NCBI GenBank assembly: GCA_028274465.1
Contig: CM051456.1
Span: 115,001,397-115,065,396, forward strand
Reading direction: 5' to 3'
Length of the DNA stretch: 64,000 nt
From: Plantago ovata
Lineage: Eukaryota > Streptophyta > Magnoliopsida > Lamiales > Plantaginaceae
The notes under the pieces are model-generated. The model was not told where the DNA came from. It searched no databases and saw only the letters and a list, made by a program, of their open reading frames with translations. The stretch's first letter is position 1, and every line of letters starts with the position of its first letter. Positions 1-11,549 of the stretch are shown one piece after another. Position numbers and translations under genes: made by a program.

Positions 1-579
1 ATGCTCCACAACTAATATTGCATATCTTTAAAATCAACAATAACCATATGAACGCCTCACTTAGGACTAATGCCCTCCCACTGAACTCAGTTAATCACTT
101 TCACTATCGAAAACCCAACAATGCATTGACAAAATTAACAATATGACTACGATTAGAACACCTCATAATCTCCATCGTGCAATAATCAACACATCAAATG
201 GACAGCTAGACATATATGGTGCTCTAGACCTGAAACAGATCAGCTTTTCTCCAAACCAACTTCCTGCGCTACGCTCGCAGTATTCTTGTTCATTGTTTCA
301 AGCAGGTCTAAAACAAATACTCGATAATTGTGCAATATACATACTTAAACAGCGGGATTCAAGATAAAACTTACTATTCCCCATTTAAGTGTAACAAAAC
401 TTGAAAAACCAAGACGAACAACAACGAAAAACGTAATGACCTTTCTCAGTAAGACTAATTATCAAAGTGCCAATAGAACAAGCAACAACAAGCTCCCACA
501 ATAAACAATGTACCTTTACTGTAAAAGAAACCGAAAGCTACCGGAAACAAATGAAAAACTTTAAAGAACTAATGCTTAC

Positions 580-1157
580 CAAAATGCAGCCATCTCACTG
601 TTGGGAACTTGCTCATACAAAGACTCATAGAAAATCCTCAATGGGTCTCTCTGCAACCACAATTCCAGCACACTCTTTAAAATCAAAAAAATAAAAAATT
701 CATAAAATTAAAAATCAAAAAAATAAAATAAAAAACTCACTTCCTCAGGAGGATCCTTCTTCTGACCAGGCAAATCATAAACTTTCCTTTCCCTTTTCTT
801 AACTTCTCCAGTTTTTGCCACTTCTTCTTTCTTCACATTTTTCTGTATTCAAAATTTACAAATTACTAGAACAAAACACTTACATGGAAATTACTAGAGA
901 TTTGAGTATTGAACTTTTTCCGTTACCTTATTATCATTCTTGGCAGAGGGCTTTCTGGAGGAGGGTTTCCCTAAATCTTCATCAGCTTCCTCTTTCTTGG
1001 GTTTGTTCTCGGCTTTCTTGGCCTGAGGTGCTGTTCGTGGCGTAGTGTTACCATTGCTTTTCGCCGGTTTCTTATTGCGGTTACCTAGTGACGATAACGG
1101 CGCGTCGTCGTCGTCGTCTTCCTCTTTCTTCACTGATTTCGAATTTTCCTTGGCCAT
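580..1157 (-). CDS. Lysine-rich nuclear-type protein, 5' part (3 exons; 3' end beyond window)
   Basis: Three exons can be joined on the minus strand: 1157-927, 842-741 and 650-580, each with GT-AG borders and matching phase. Exon 1 starts at an ATG and encodes a charged stretch with a run of five Asp, then Lys/Pro/Ala-rich sequence typical of disordered nuclear proteins. Exon 2 continues Lys/Glu-rich and ends in a KVYDLPGQ motif; exon 3 begins RDPLRIFYESLYEQ and reaches SEMAAFW, splitting the Trp codon. The KVYDLPGQ...RDPLRIFYE block matches, from memory, a conserved plant protein family of unknown function. The final exon(s) are not visible between 1 and 579 and probably lie left of the window. 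Function is not established; a chromatin or RNA-related role would be a guess. A decayed copy of exon 1 lies at 6141-6325. Confidence 0.75.
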
Positions 1158-1203
1158 TGCAAGGGATTGAATTTGGGGAGAAAATGGTGAGAATACACAG
1201 CAA

Positions 1204-1310
1204 AGGGTTTATCAATTGACAATTATATTCTCATTTTCTGGACCTTATTTCCCCATGGTCGCAGGCCCAATTAGTGTTTGATGGGCCAAACCAATTTAGG
1301 ACCCGGGCCC
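1204..1310 (-). promoter_or_regulatory. Telobox plus TGGGCC (site II) motifs upstream of the lysine-rich gene
   Basis: On the gene's strand an AAACCCT telobox lies at 1210-1204, about 50 bp before the ATG. GGCCCA/TGGGCC motifs at 1264-1269 and 1282-1287 and a GGGCCC at about 1305-1310 follow upstream. Telobox plus site II is a known plant promoter pairing for housekeeping nuclear and translation genes (TCP and telobox binding). Seen as motifs; activity is inferred. Confidence 0.5.
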
Positions 1311-1489
1311 TATATCAGAATTCAAAACCCATAACCCAAAATCTACCCGGTCGGGGCTGGTGTAAGTGTGTAACCCTCGCACGTATTTTAGAATTCACCT
1401 AAAATTAAATTAAATTAAAGGGATATTTATATCTTACTCCCCTCGTAGATACACATGTTGCATTTGGGTTACGATTTTCTCGTTGATTG

Positions 1490-2016
1490 CATCTAGGCCC
1501 AGGCCCGGCCAAAGTCCGAGGACGGGCCTAAAGTTTTGGCCCAAGCCTAGCCTGTCTCGGGGCGGGCCCATCTTTTTTTTAAAAGTCAAAAGTCATATAT
1601 TTTAGGAAGTTACTTTTTTTTTAAAAATTGAAATTAAAATATTTAAGAAATTAAAAACAAAAACTGCTTAAAGAAGTTATAAATTATTGGTTGTGGTGTA
1701 TATTAAAATATATAATTCAATATAAAATTTTATAAATACATAGAAAAGTATGAAAAATGTATAAATTACAACTTAATTTAATACTACTAATGTATAAATA
1801 ACAAATTAAATAGTCATATCTACATATAATATATATAACATATAAAAAAACATATGTACACATGGGTCGCGCCGGGCTAGCTGCCCAGAATTTTTTGCCA
1901 CGTCCCGTCCATGGACCTATATAACAGGCTCAAGCCCAGCCCAATAGGGTGATCGGGCGGGGCGGACCCGACAAAATTGGGTCAGGCTCGAGCTGCCCAA
2001 ATTGCCATCCCTAATT
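1490..2016. mobile_element. GGCCCG-rich degenerate transposon remnant
   Basis: Two GC-rich flanks made of GGCCCG/GGGCGGG motifs (about 1490-1572 and 1865-2010) enclose an AT-rich core. The right end reads, on the minus strand, TTAGGGATGGCAATTTGGG, a terminus style common in plant non-autonomous hAT-like repeats. No matching left terminus or target-site duplication was found, so the element is degraded or truncated. Confidence 0.45.
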
Positions 2017-5000
2017 AAGATACGATAATAATCCTATTAAGAGATGCAACCATGAGTTTTAAAATTGGAATAAATAAAAATTACTCATTCTTTCACGCAA
2101 GTCTCTCATGCTTCTTCATCTTCAACCTCTTGCTTCAAAGTCTGGAAATTTAGCACCATGATTTTCAGAATAATTCACCGTCGTGAATTTTGTTGTTATC
2201 ATTCTCAATCACCTAAAACCATAACAAAAATTTAATTTTTGGGAAACATTTTGTGATCAAGCTAAATTCCTGTTATACATATGTTTTTTTGTGATCATTA
2301 ACTTCACAAAACAATTTGAACATGGATTTACAAATCGATTTGAACAGGTCCTTAAATTGATGGCTCTCAAAGGGAGAAGGTGAAATTCCAGTTGTCGCGA
2401 AGGCTTTTTCATACGTGAACATTATATCCAATAAGATGATGACCATGAGTTATCCTCCTGTTATAAAGTTTGACATGGACGAATTAATGAGACAAAACCA
2501 TAACGAGGGCAATGGTGAAGCATGGTTTGATTCATCGTTGGGGAGATGGACCACCAATTTATAGAAGAATACCATTGAAGAGATAAATTTGATGAAATGG
2601 AACGTAACCAAGGTATGCTGATTGAAATGTTTTTGTTTTTGTTTTAATTTATATGTTTGTGCATCGTATTTTGGAGAGTTTCAGTTCGATTTTGAAATTT
2701 CGTTGTTTGAATATTGCGTATTGATGTAGTGCATGTTGCATCTTTTTTAAATAAATAAATAATAATAATAATTTGAAGTCCTTTATCATTTTCATTAGAA
2801 TCACTTTTGAGTTTTACGTATGCAAATAATTTTCTTTGTCCATATGGTTGTGTTATACTTGGTCTTTAAAAGTATTGTAGTATAATTTTGTGTAGAATAT
2901 GAACTTCGATTGGCGACGACAGTTTGACTTGTGTAAATTTGCATGTATGTTACACGCCTGAATGACATGGCTAACAATATACTCCATTGTCATCTCATCA
3001 AAACCATTGTAGATTCTGCATATATGTTACACTCTTGTGGATCTCCATTGCCTTAATATGCACACATTAGCAAGGATGACCAAAGTCAAGGACATTATAA
3101 CAGCCGCCAAAATGTTTACATGGGTTTTCAAGCCCCAATAAATAATTTTTTTATCCCACACACCAATTCTTTCATAAATAATAGATTGTATAGAGTTGAT
3201 TCAAAGATTACATTGTTGCAGTGGAACCAAGTTATGAATTGGGATAATATCTCCCATATAGTGTGTAAGCATTTAACGCCGGATCAAATGGATACATAGT
3301 TGATCAATGTGGGTGGAAAAGATATTACAAAATGAGGGAATTTTAATTATTAAAGTACAAGATCAAAAAGAAGTCAAGGGCCTTATGACAACCGCAAATA
3401 TATTTAGAGAGTTTTTCAAACCCCACTAAATATTTTTTTTATCCCAATCACCAATTCTTTTAATTTCGCTTTCTTACTTTTTTATTACTTTACACAATCT
3501 GTCATACTTTAACATCAAATTACAAGTTTACCAATATAATATCACCTACAAACTAATATTTTATTAGTATTTCTTAATCCTAGATAAATCGACCACCTTG
3601 TAAGTTTATATTGGAACATATATTATTTCACATCTGATATATGACTGAATGATATTAAGGCAATGTTTATTGAAGTTGCAATGAGGTTCACTTATGTTGG
3701 TGTAATTATTGATTTTTAACATCATCTATGCAAGTAATATACTCAAATGCACATTCGTTATTTAAATAAATTGTCATATTATATACGTCAGTGTCCGATG
3801 AGTAATAAAGTAGTTGTTCCATTTGAAATACGCCTTTCTACCTTATATCATTATCGTCGTTGTTTTATATCCTCATATTGTTTGAATATACTAGTTTATT
3901 GAATTTGAAAATATGATGGTCAACTTAGTACTACACACATATCCGGTAAAACGTCTTGAACTTAATAAATTATTAATTTATCTCTTATGTAATATTTCGC
4001 TCAATTAATAAAATCTTTCGGAGGATGATAAATTAATAAAATCTTCCAAGACCAACCTCAACATTAGTAAGGAGCTAGGATGCTTGTTTCACACCAGCAT
4101 GTTAACCTCATGGGTGGTGAGATCAATGTCACGAATTCAAATGTCTACTGTATAATTATCGAGTGGGACACTGAGTATAGGTTGATTTCAACGGCTTCCT
4201 CAATGGACTTAGGGAGATGTATTGGGGAAAAAAACCTTACATCGGTTGCCTATATTTGCCTGGTCAGGAACCACCCTAAATTCAAGGTGTGGATGATTTC
4301 TGGGCACAAATTGATGTGGAAGGCCAAACCCATGCCCAACCGCCTCAGCCTATTTTTGCCATCACAAGAGTCATGTTGGTGAATAATTGGAATTTTCCGG
4401 CTTATAATTTTCAGGCATGAGAATACAAAGAGACGGGATTTGGTGTTTGGACAATAGACAACATGCGCATCTTTTTGTTCTCTATTTGTGAATCAAACAC
4501 AAGTATGACTACAAAAAGTGTTGGTAAAAAGTACGTAAAGATATTATTTATGAAATGACAAGTCACTAGATCTATATATACATCACCGTGGTGAGTGTTT
4601 TTGTTTTTAATTTTACTTTATTGTTTTTCTATTTTCTAATTAATATATCTTTTAAAATTCATATGATTTGTATATTTTTTAATTTACTTTGCAGCTGAGT
4701 ACAATAGAAGCATAATGGGTGTTGTTGTGGTAAAGGCAACTGGTTATCAATGATTGTTGATAATAGTTATTATCAAGGTACGTACTCTGATTCATATTGC
4801 ACATCTAAAGGATATCATTGTTATTGATATCGAATACAAGAAGATATATGTGACGTCCCACCTTAACTACCTCATAATCTACTTAATTGATCTCTACGTT
4901 TGATATCCAACATTTATGTGATTAAATTCCGAATTAAATTTTATATGAGTATTTTATTATGGTTAGTGAGTTTCATGCACAAGCATCTTCGGAATAGATG

Positions 5001-6140
5001 AGGATTCCTTCCCTGTTCATCTTTGTTCATTTCAATACTTATTTTTTGACCATTTCAGCCCCTTTTGTATTCTTGTTCTGAAATTGATTCCTGCTGAACG
5101 TTTAATTTGCTTCTTATTCCATCAACTTGTTCATCATCCTCTTTGTTCTGTTCAATATTGAATTAGTTCTCTGGATTCTTTCTCTAATTAATTATTGAAC
5201 CATGATAACGTTGTGGTGTTTATATAATTCGTGTACGTGTTTTGGGCATATAACCACCTAGTGGAAAGGACCGTAGGTTAAAGTTATATATTCAGATCTT
5301 GTTCGGGAGGTAGATGTTAGATGTAGTTAGGATAGCTGCATCTTACATTCCCTATTGACATGTACCTAGGCATGTCATTGTGTTTTGAGGTAACTCCTCG
5401 CGTGGAGTATATAAGGTTCGATTTATAAGGCGATGGCTGGTATATGTGTGTTATCATTATTTGTTCCATTCATTTTCTTCTATCATTTGATTGCCTTTGA
5501 AAGATTGAACTAGCAATTGTTCTGCTGTTCTTGTATATTATCCTCAGTAAATCATTAAAGACTTACCCTCTCAATTGTTTACTTCTTCAGAGTAATCAAG
5601 TAGAGGACAAGGAAGTGAGAAGTTTGTAGATATTTGGTAGTTGCTTGAATAAAACGGGACCCTTGTACGTGTGGAATCCATGTAAACTGCATGTTCCCAT
5701 GAACCCAACTCATGTGTGATATTTGTTAAAGTGGCTTAAAACTTCGTTATGTTCAAATGTTGGTGAAATAAAAGTTTATACAATTTGATATGTTCTAGTT
5801 TTGTTTTGTCATGTCGTTTTATTTATTTTACCGTTCCTATTTCTTTCTGAAAGATGATCTGATTCACTTGAACGAAAGTATAGGCGGTGGTTATCTTGTT
5901 AGGAAATACGTTATTTCAAACTGGGACGCCACAATATCATTGAAATTGGTGGGATGTATTTACATGCTATAGTTAGGAGTTAGATGCTGAACTAGAAATC
6001 CCTTACCGTCAAAGTTAGTGAATTTCTATGACTATCTTCCAGTCAATCATGTTACATGCATATTTACCGGAAACATGAAATTAAGTGCAACAAAAAGAAA
6101 AAAGAAAAGATTTATTAAAAACTCAAAATGAAATAAATAG
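2017..6140. other. Gene-free, repeat-derived stretch
   Basis: No gene was recognised. The stretch contains a coding-like relic at about 2385-2570, a pair of direct repeats at 3083-3172 and 3371-3460, and an uninterpreted 100-codon open frame at 4080-4382 with no recognisable motif. Stop codons are frequent elsewhere. It is most likely old transposon sequence. Confidence 0.5.
3083..3460. repeat. Two diverged direct copies of a ~90-bp sequence
   Basis: Copies at 3083-3172 and 3371-3460 share the order GTCAAGG..., a CCGC(C)AA block, TTTTCAA.CCCCA, a run of T, then ATCCCA.(C)CACCAATTCTTT. They are about 290 bp apart in the same orientation. Probably remnants of one repeated element. Confidence 0.6.
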
Positions 6141-6325
6141 TTGAGTATTGAACTTTTTATTGCCTTATTATCAGTCTTCAAAGAGGAATTGATCGAACAT
6201 AGTCTTTTGAAAACCCTCAGCTTCCTCTTCTTTTCTTTTTTTCTTTTTTTTTTTTAAATTATTTTTTCTTTGTTAGGTTTGTTCTCAGCTTTCTTGACTT
6301 GAGGTGTTGTACATTTTGTTTTGGA
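6141..6325 (-). pseudogene. Decayed copy of exon 1 of the lysine-rich gene
   Basis: From TTGAGTATTGAACTTTTT at 6141 to CTTGAGGTGTTGTAC near 6312 the order of sequence blocks follows 903-1042, which covers the exon 1/intron 1 border of the gene at 580-1157. Shared blocks include the intron start, the AGCTTCCTCTT block and TTTGTTCTC.GCTTTCTTG. A T-rich insertion, changes in the splice-donor region and internal length changes make it non-coding. It is a partial local duplication about 5 kb from the source. Confidence 0.7.
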
Positions 6326-6459
6326 GCCTTTGGTTCCCGAACATATATGCAGTCTTCCCTTATTCCCAAATATATATCAACTCTATCATCCGAGACCGTT
6401 ATGTTTCATCTTTAAACACTTCTTCTCTTTCATCTTCATTTCTTCTTTAAGATTTTTTA

Positions 6460-6830
6460 AATCTTCAAAGCTCTTATTGGAGCTCCGATATGGATCTCTT
6501 GACTCCATGATCGGAGCTCTGGTCAAGAGCACCAGATCAGAGCTTCTTACCTCTGATCTGGAGCTCCATATCAAAGCTCCTTAGCTTCGATCTGGGATCT
6601 CCATAACAAAGCTTTTTAGCTCCGTTTTGGATCTCGAACCTAAGGAGCTCTGGCCTAGAGCTCTGATATCGGAGCTAAGAAGCTTCGATCTTGGAGGTCC
6701 AGACCGAAGATGCAAAGCTTCAATCTGGGAGCTCAAGACCAAAGATTTTTAGCTCCTATATGGAGCTCCAGATCGGAGCTTTGGAACTCCGGTCTTGAGC
6801 TGGACTCTGATCAAGTAGCTCCACTCCTTT
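6460..6830. repeat. Degenerate minisatellite with GGAGCTC core
   Basis: About 370 bp are built from irregular copies of a GAT(C/A)GGAGCTCC-like word in both orientations (the core GAGCTC is palindromic), spaced roughly 15-30 bp. A shorter cluster of CCGGAGCTGCTCC words lies at 7575-7650. Open reading frames through here are by-products of the repeat. Confidence 0.6.
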
Positions 6831-8596
6831 TTTCTATATATTTTAAAAAATAAATTATTTTAATTGGTTTGGAAAGAAGATGGTGAGATAAATGATAAAA
6901 ATTAAAATTTTAGGGTTTATGGTTTATTTATCAAAATTTGAAAGTCGAGGGTTTTGAGGGTAATAAAGGAAAATATATAATTTAAAAGGAAAGGAAAATA
7001 CGAGTGAAATATTGGATGATCAGTACTCTCTTTTTGTCTTGTGCTATCATCAATGAGTTTGGCTTTTGTCCTTTGTTATAAATACTCATATGTCCCAATC
7101 AATTCTTTACGTATTCTTTTTTTGCACGTTCCAATTAATTCTTTACGTTTCTATTTTTGGAAAGCACCTCAGAACCCATCTATATTATTTTAATTGTGCA
7201 ATCCACTTTTACACTTCTTTATTTCCGCTCACATCTCACACTCTTTTAATTCACTACCTCACTACCCCACATTTACATTCAATATTAATATAACACTACC
7301 AAACAAAATCATTTATTAAAAACCGTGCATAAAGCAAACGTAGGCATATCATCGTTTCACCAATTACATTTTAGTCAAAAATCAAGATTTTTTTAGTTGA
7401 CCAACACTTATTTTTAACTTTGCCATTGTCCGAAAAACTTCCAACCCAACAGGACTTAAGAAAAATAAAAAGTTTTAATAAACAATAAAATAAAAAATAT
7501 GTAAATTTAAAAACAAACTATCTGAAATGATAAAGTTAAAATAAAAATATTTTTTTGAAAAAAACTTTACTTCCCTAGAAGCTACATCCGGAGCTGCTCC
7601 GCACAACAACTCCAGATCAGCTACTGCCGGAGCTGCTCCTACGGTACTGATTTCGGTTGGAGTTTAAATTAGAAGACGGAGAAAAATAATGTCGGGCTCT
7701 GGTACCAGAGTTTTAAGGAAGAAGATGATGTTTTTTTCTTTTAAAATTGATTTTATAATTTCTTTTATTTTAGTATTTTATTTGTTTTTTTTATTATTAT
7801 TTTTCTTTATCTTATTTGAAAACACTAAGGTTTGTTTGTATCCATCAAAACCCAATTTTGGAACAGTGAGTTTGTATTCACCATGAACAAAATAGTAATT
7901 GTTGAAATAAGATGTTTAATTTCGTTATTAGGGACGCTAGCTTGGTACTAAAAATCAATGACCCCTTTATGAATATGCCAAAGTTTGTTCTTTAACGTAA
8001 TATATTAAACAATGTGGACAAGATTTCAACTAAATATGAATTAAATGGAACACGTAGCGTACTGAGTCCAAATTCCTTTCGGAACAAGGTCTCTTTTGGG
8101 ACCCGAAAAAATTGTAATTGAAACCCTACCCAACCTATATAATAAGCTATAAATCTCTCCGGTCCTGAATTTGGCAAAAAAATCTGTCATATGTGAAAGT
8201 AAAAGTGTAAAACTAATTCTTTTACCACGTAGTTAACTCCAGACAAGGAAAGTTCACTTCAAAATCAATATACAATCTAGGAAGCACAGAATATGACAAA
8301 CTCAGATTAGAAAAATAGCATAAAAAGTCCTAATTACTGCGTGTGGAACTGTGGGAAGAATATTTCCCCTCAGCTAGCTATGGCAACTCTATGATTTTGG
8401 TGACTGTCTCGGTGCTTCAAAGTTTACTATCCATGGAACTTACAGGGAAAAGATTTTGGTGAAAATTCCTAAAATAATTAGGATCGTAAGATTATAACAC
8501 CAAGGAAATTTCTGTGCAAGTATGTCAATTACCAATACTATAACTATTAAGAAAATCCAAGTAGCAAATTATCAACTTCATTACTAGCAAGCAAAC
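6831..8596. other. Gene-free AT-rich stretch
   Basis: AT-rich DNA with a CCCAATCAATTCTTTACG-type word repeated twice near 7096-7150, resembling the end of MITEs common in this kind of genome, and the second GGAGCTGCTCC cluster near 7575-7650. A short open frame at 7689-7886 is hydrophobic only because it is T-rich. No gene was recognised. Confidence 0.5.
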
Positions 8597-8980
8597 ATGT
8601 ACTACTATGAATCTGTAAGAGAGCGGAGGAGGAGAAACGGTTACATAGACTCAGTTCCGCCCCTGCCATTGTTGCTGTTTTTCATTGTTTTCATAGTGAT
8701 TCTGTGCTTTTCTAGTTACGTAGAGTTCTGTCGAAAGATGGAGAGGAACAAGGCCACAATGTGGCTTAATATCAAGATTTTGCCTTTTCTTTCGATTCTG
8801 ATGGTGTACGTGGCGTTGCTGGTTCGTGGATGGTGGCGCTGTGACAGGTTTGTAGAACCAAGACTCGTGAATAGGCACGGGGCGTATACAGAGGTCCGGA
8901 GTTCGCCATGGATGTTGATTGTGTTCCTGGTTCTGGTTCTTGTTATGGTTTACTACCAGCCATTGTTTCAGCCTGATTAG
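8597..8980 (+). CDS. Small transmembrane protein (about 127 aa, three hydrophobic segments)
   Basis: A single uninterrupted frame of 127 codons starts MYYYESVRERRRRNG. Three hydrophobic segments are visible at about residues 23-44, 58-80 and 104-124, separated by basic loops (CRKMERNK; RGWWRCDR). A basic N-terminus followed by three membrane spans suggests a small endomembrane or plasma-membrane protein. I do not recognise a named family; it resembles many plant proteins annotated only as transmembrane protein. The start follows AGCAAACATGT, an acceptable plant context. No intron is needed. Its 3' end faces that of F3H, 187 bp away. Function unknown. Confidence 0.6.
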   Translation: MYYYESVRERRRRNGYIDSVPPLPLLLFFIVFIVILCFSSYVEFCRKMERNKATMWLNIKILPFLSILMVYVALLVRGWWRCDRFVEPRLVNRHGAYTEVRSSPWMLIVFLVLVLVMVYYQPLFQPD

Positions 8981-9166
8981 TTAATTTGAAGGATATATAT
9001 CATGTCATGACTCATATGCACATATGATTTATTTTTATCATACTAATGTTTTCTTTTTCAAATTAATACATATATCATTATCATATGAAATTATAAAGTT
9101 TGAATATTTGGTTCACATATATATATCAATTATCAACTCTGTTTTGGACTTTTGTAGTTTAAGAAT

Positions 9167-10653
9167 TTAAGCTTCTTTGGCCAACTTTTTGAGCCTGGCA
9201 AGCTCAAGATCCTTGCTCATCTTCCTCTGATACATTGTGCTAAATGTGATCGGTCCGTCAAGAATCGGCTTTTCACCTTCCCTGATCTTCAATGGATAAA
9301 CCGTGGCCTCTTGTGCCGGATTTTGAAAAGTTGCAATTGATAGTCTGCTGCTGTTGGAGTTTACAACAACCTGATGATCCGCGTTCTTAAACCTCCCATT
9401 GCTTACATACTGCGAATGATCACAAAAAATGTAAGCACTACAATGTATAGTCTAGGACTATCTTCAATAGAATCAAGTCATATAGTACTACATAGATATG
9501 TAAGATTGAAAAACTCACATGACCATGGTCCCCAATGTTAACCACAAGAGCCCCTTCCACAGGCTGAACCGTGATCCATGTCTTGCCACCATCCCCGGTC
9601 ACCTGCAGCCCGCCCACCTGATCCTGAAGCAGCAACGTAATCGTGCTAGGATCAGTGTGCCGCTTCTGTCCAAGCGTGAGGTCAGGCTGTGGGCATGGGG
9701 GATAGAAATTGACCACAATCTTCTGATCCATGTCCAAGCAGGATTTAAGCAACTCCTCTCTTCCTAGCCCCATTGCCTCGGATAAAACTTCCAGCAACTT
9801 TTTGGTGAGTTTCATCAATTCCTCACTGTAGGCCTCTGTCACTGCCTTCCAACCTTCTGGCTTGCCAGGCCACCTTGAGTAGTCGCGAGAATTGATCGGG
9901 TATGTGAAAAATGTCATCATTTCGCGCCACATCTTTACTGCTTCGCCCTGTTAGGTAAAATTAGGCAAAAAAACATGACATGAGGAATTTTGAAAACAAT
10001 TGTAGAATGTAATCATACATCATGATGAATAGGGTAGTTAGGCCAACTTTAGTTTCCCCAACAAATTGAATTCATCCAGATTTGCTGTTTCTAACTATAC
10101 ATGTCACCAGTTCGGTTCTAGCGTTGTCAATCTCTTCTAGGATGATGGAAACATAATCTCCAGTGCGCCTGTTAGAGATTTTGCAGCGTGCGGTTGCATG
10201 GAATTTACAATACATAGTATATATGAATGTACTTAGTATATGTGTTGAAGATTTCTACTAATTTTACTTTGAGAGAATATATACCTGGAGGTGGCTAGAG
10301 ACAATGAAACCACCTTTCTTTCCAGCTGACATTTCATAAAGAAGCTTCTCTTCGGCAGGCAAAGCGAAGAATCCTTTCGCTAGCCTGTTCATGTCGTCAA
10401 AGAGCTTCAAGTTGATCCCATGATCAACCACCTGGAAGATGCCCCATTCTTCACAGGCTGACACAATTTCGTTACATATCTCAGCCCTCCTGGCGCCTTG
10501 TTCCTCGATTCCAGCAAGTGATATCACGGGAATATCAGTGCTGAATTCGTTGTATGCAACTTTAGGCCTTTCATCTTCATCCCTTATGAATTTCGGGTCG
10601 AGGAACTTCTCTTTTGCTAGGTCTGTTATAAGGGTGGTTGCTATTTTGGACAT
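9167..10653 (-). CDS. F3H: Flavanone 3-hydroxylase (naringenin 2-oxoglutarate 3-dioxygenase)
   Basis: Three exons, 10653-10285, 9947-9519 and 9409-9167, join in phase to 346 aa. The protein reads like plant F3H throughout: [14 protein letters not shown] near the N-terminus, [33 protein letters not shown] at the exon 1/2 border, [13 protein letters not shown], and [10 protein letters not shown]. The non-haem iron ligands fall at the usual F3H positions, His220 and Asp222 (RHTDPS) and His278, and the 2-oxoglutarate-binding Arg288-x-Ser290 (SRLS) is present, so the enzyme looks active. It converts flavanones such as naringenin to dihydroflavonols in the cytosol, the entry to flavonols and anthocyanins. 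It ends soon after [11 protein letters not shown], slightly shorter than many homologues. A TATA box and a 37-bp tandem repeat lie upstream. Confidence 0.95.
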
Positions 10654-10733
10654 CTTTCTGGTTCTCTCTTTATTTGTTTGTACTATGTTATAATCTTAGC
10701 TTTTGTGTGATGAAATGTAGGAATGCATGTGGC

Positions 10734-10740
10734 TTTTATA
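10734..10740 (-). promoter_or_regulatory. TATA box of F3H
   Basis: On the minus strand CCTATAAAAGCC lies about 85 bp before the F3H ATG, with an overlapping CACATGCATT (E-box and RY-like) just downstream. An AACTACC MYB-type site, read on the plus strand, sits about 50 bp further upstream, near 10785. Motif reading only. Confidence 0.6.
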
Positions 10741-11080
10741 GGCGAGATCTGTGTGCATTACTAGCAACCATACATGCATCTAACTACCATTCTTTTTCTA
10801 CTAAACTTTTTAGCTACTTCATACTCTACAAACTTCACTACTATATTTGGAAAAAGAACACTTGTAATGTCTGAAATGAGGAGTCAAAGAAGAGTTCAAA
10901 ATCGTGTTGAAGAAGAGGCACTTTTGCAGCTGGCTTTTTACTTATTTCTTTTCCAGTAGTTTATTGTTGTCTTTAGTAATTTTGGATTATTACTGTTTGA
11001 GTTTTATCTCAGGTGAAAGGACTGTGTGACCGGTTGCAGTAACCTCTTGGTGGCAGTCATCAACACATGGGCTATAAAGT

Positions 11081-11185
11081 ATAAACACACAATTGTGCTG
11101 ATGAGAGAATATGGGCCATAAACACACAATTGTGCTGATGAGAGAACATGGGCCATAAACACACAATTGTGCTGATGAGAGAAAG
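11081..11185. repeat. Three tandem copies of a 37-bp unit in the F3H upstream region
   Basis: Units start at 11081, 11118 and 11155; the third is partial. Each contains ATAAACACACAATTGTGCTG followed by ATGAGAGAA, and copies 1 and 2 end in ATGGGCC. Copies are almost identical (one A/C difference). CACAATTGTG is a 10-bp palindrome with the E-box CAATTG at its centre. The array starts about 430 bp upstream of the F3H start codon. Confidence 0.9.
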
Positions 11186-11549
11186 TTGTGGAGTTTGTTT
11201 AGGTAACTGACAAACTATTGCTAGAACCAAAATACTCATACTTATCCATAATTCTTACTGATCGGAGCTTCACAAGATTTGCAGGTTTCTCCGTTTGACA
11301 GTCCAGCCTTTCTCTCTGATCTGTTGTGATCGAATATTGATTTAACATATAGTTAATAGTTAATAGCACGTCGGTTAAACCGACGATAATAGAGAAAATA
11401 AGAAAATAAGTTAATTATATAAAAATCGGTGTAAAGTTGGACAAAGTACATAAATTTCAAATTTATTTCAAATAATATTTGATTATCACGGTTCCAAAAG
11501 GCAATACAAAAGCCATATACATAATATTTTTCATATCCATCAAACATAA

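Noticed and set aside
4080-4382. 100-codon plus-strand open frame
   Set aside because: No domain, signal or splice context; composition is mixed and the flanks are repeat-derived. Not reported as a gene.
6321-6584. 87-codon open frame and its antisense partner
   Set aside because: Both arise from the GGAGCTC-word repeat and a T-rich tract; no protein-like sequence.
7689-7886. Hydrophobic 65-codon frame
   Set aside because: Phe/Leu-rich only because the DNA is T-rich; no other support for a membrane peptide.
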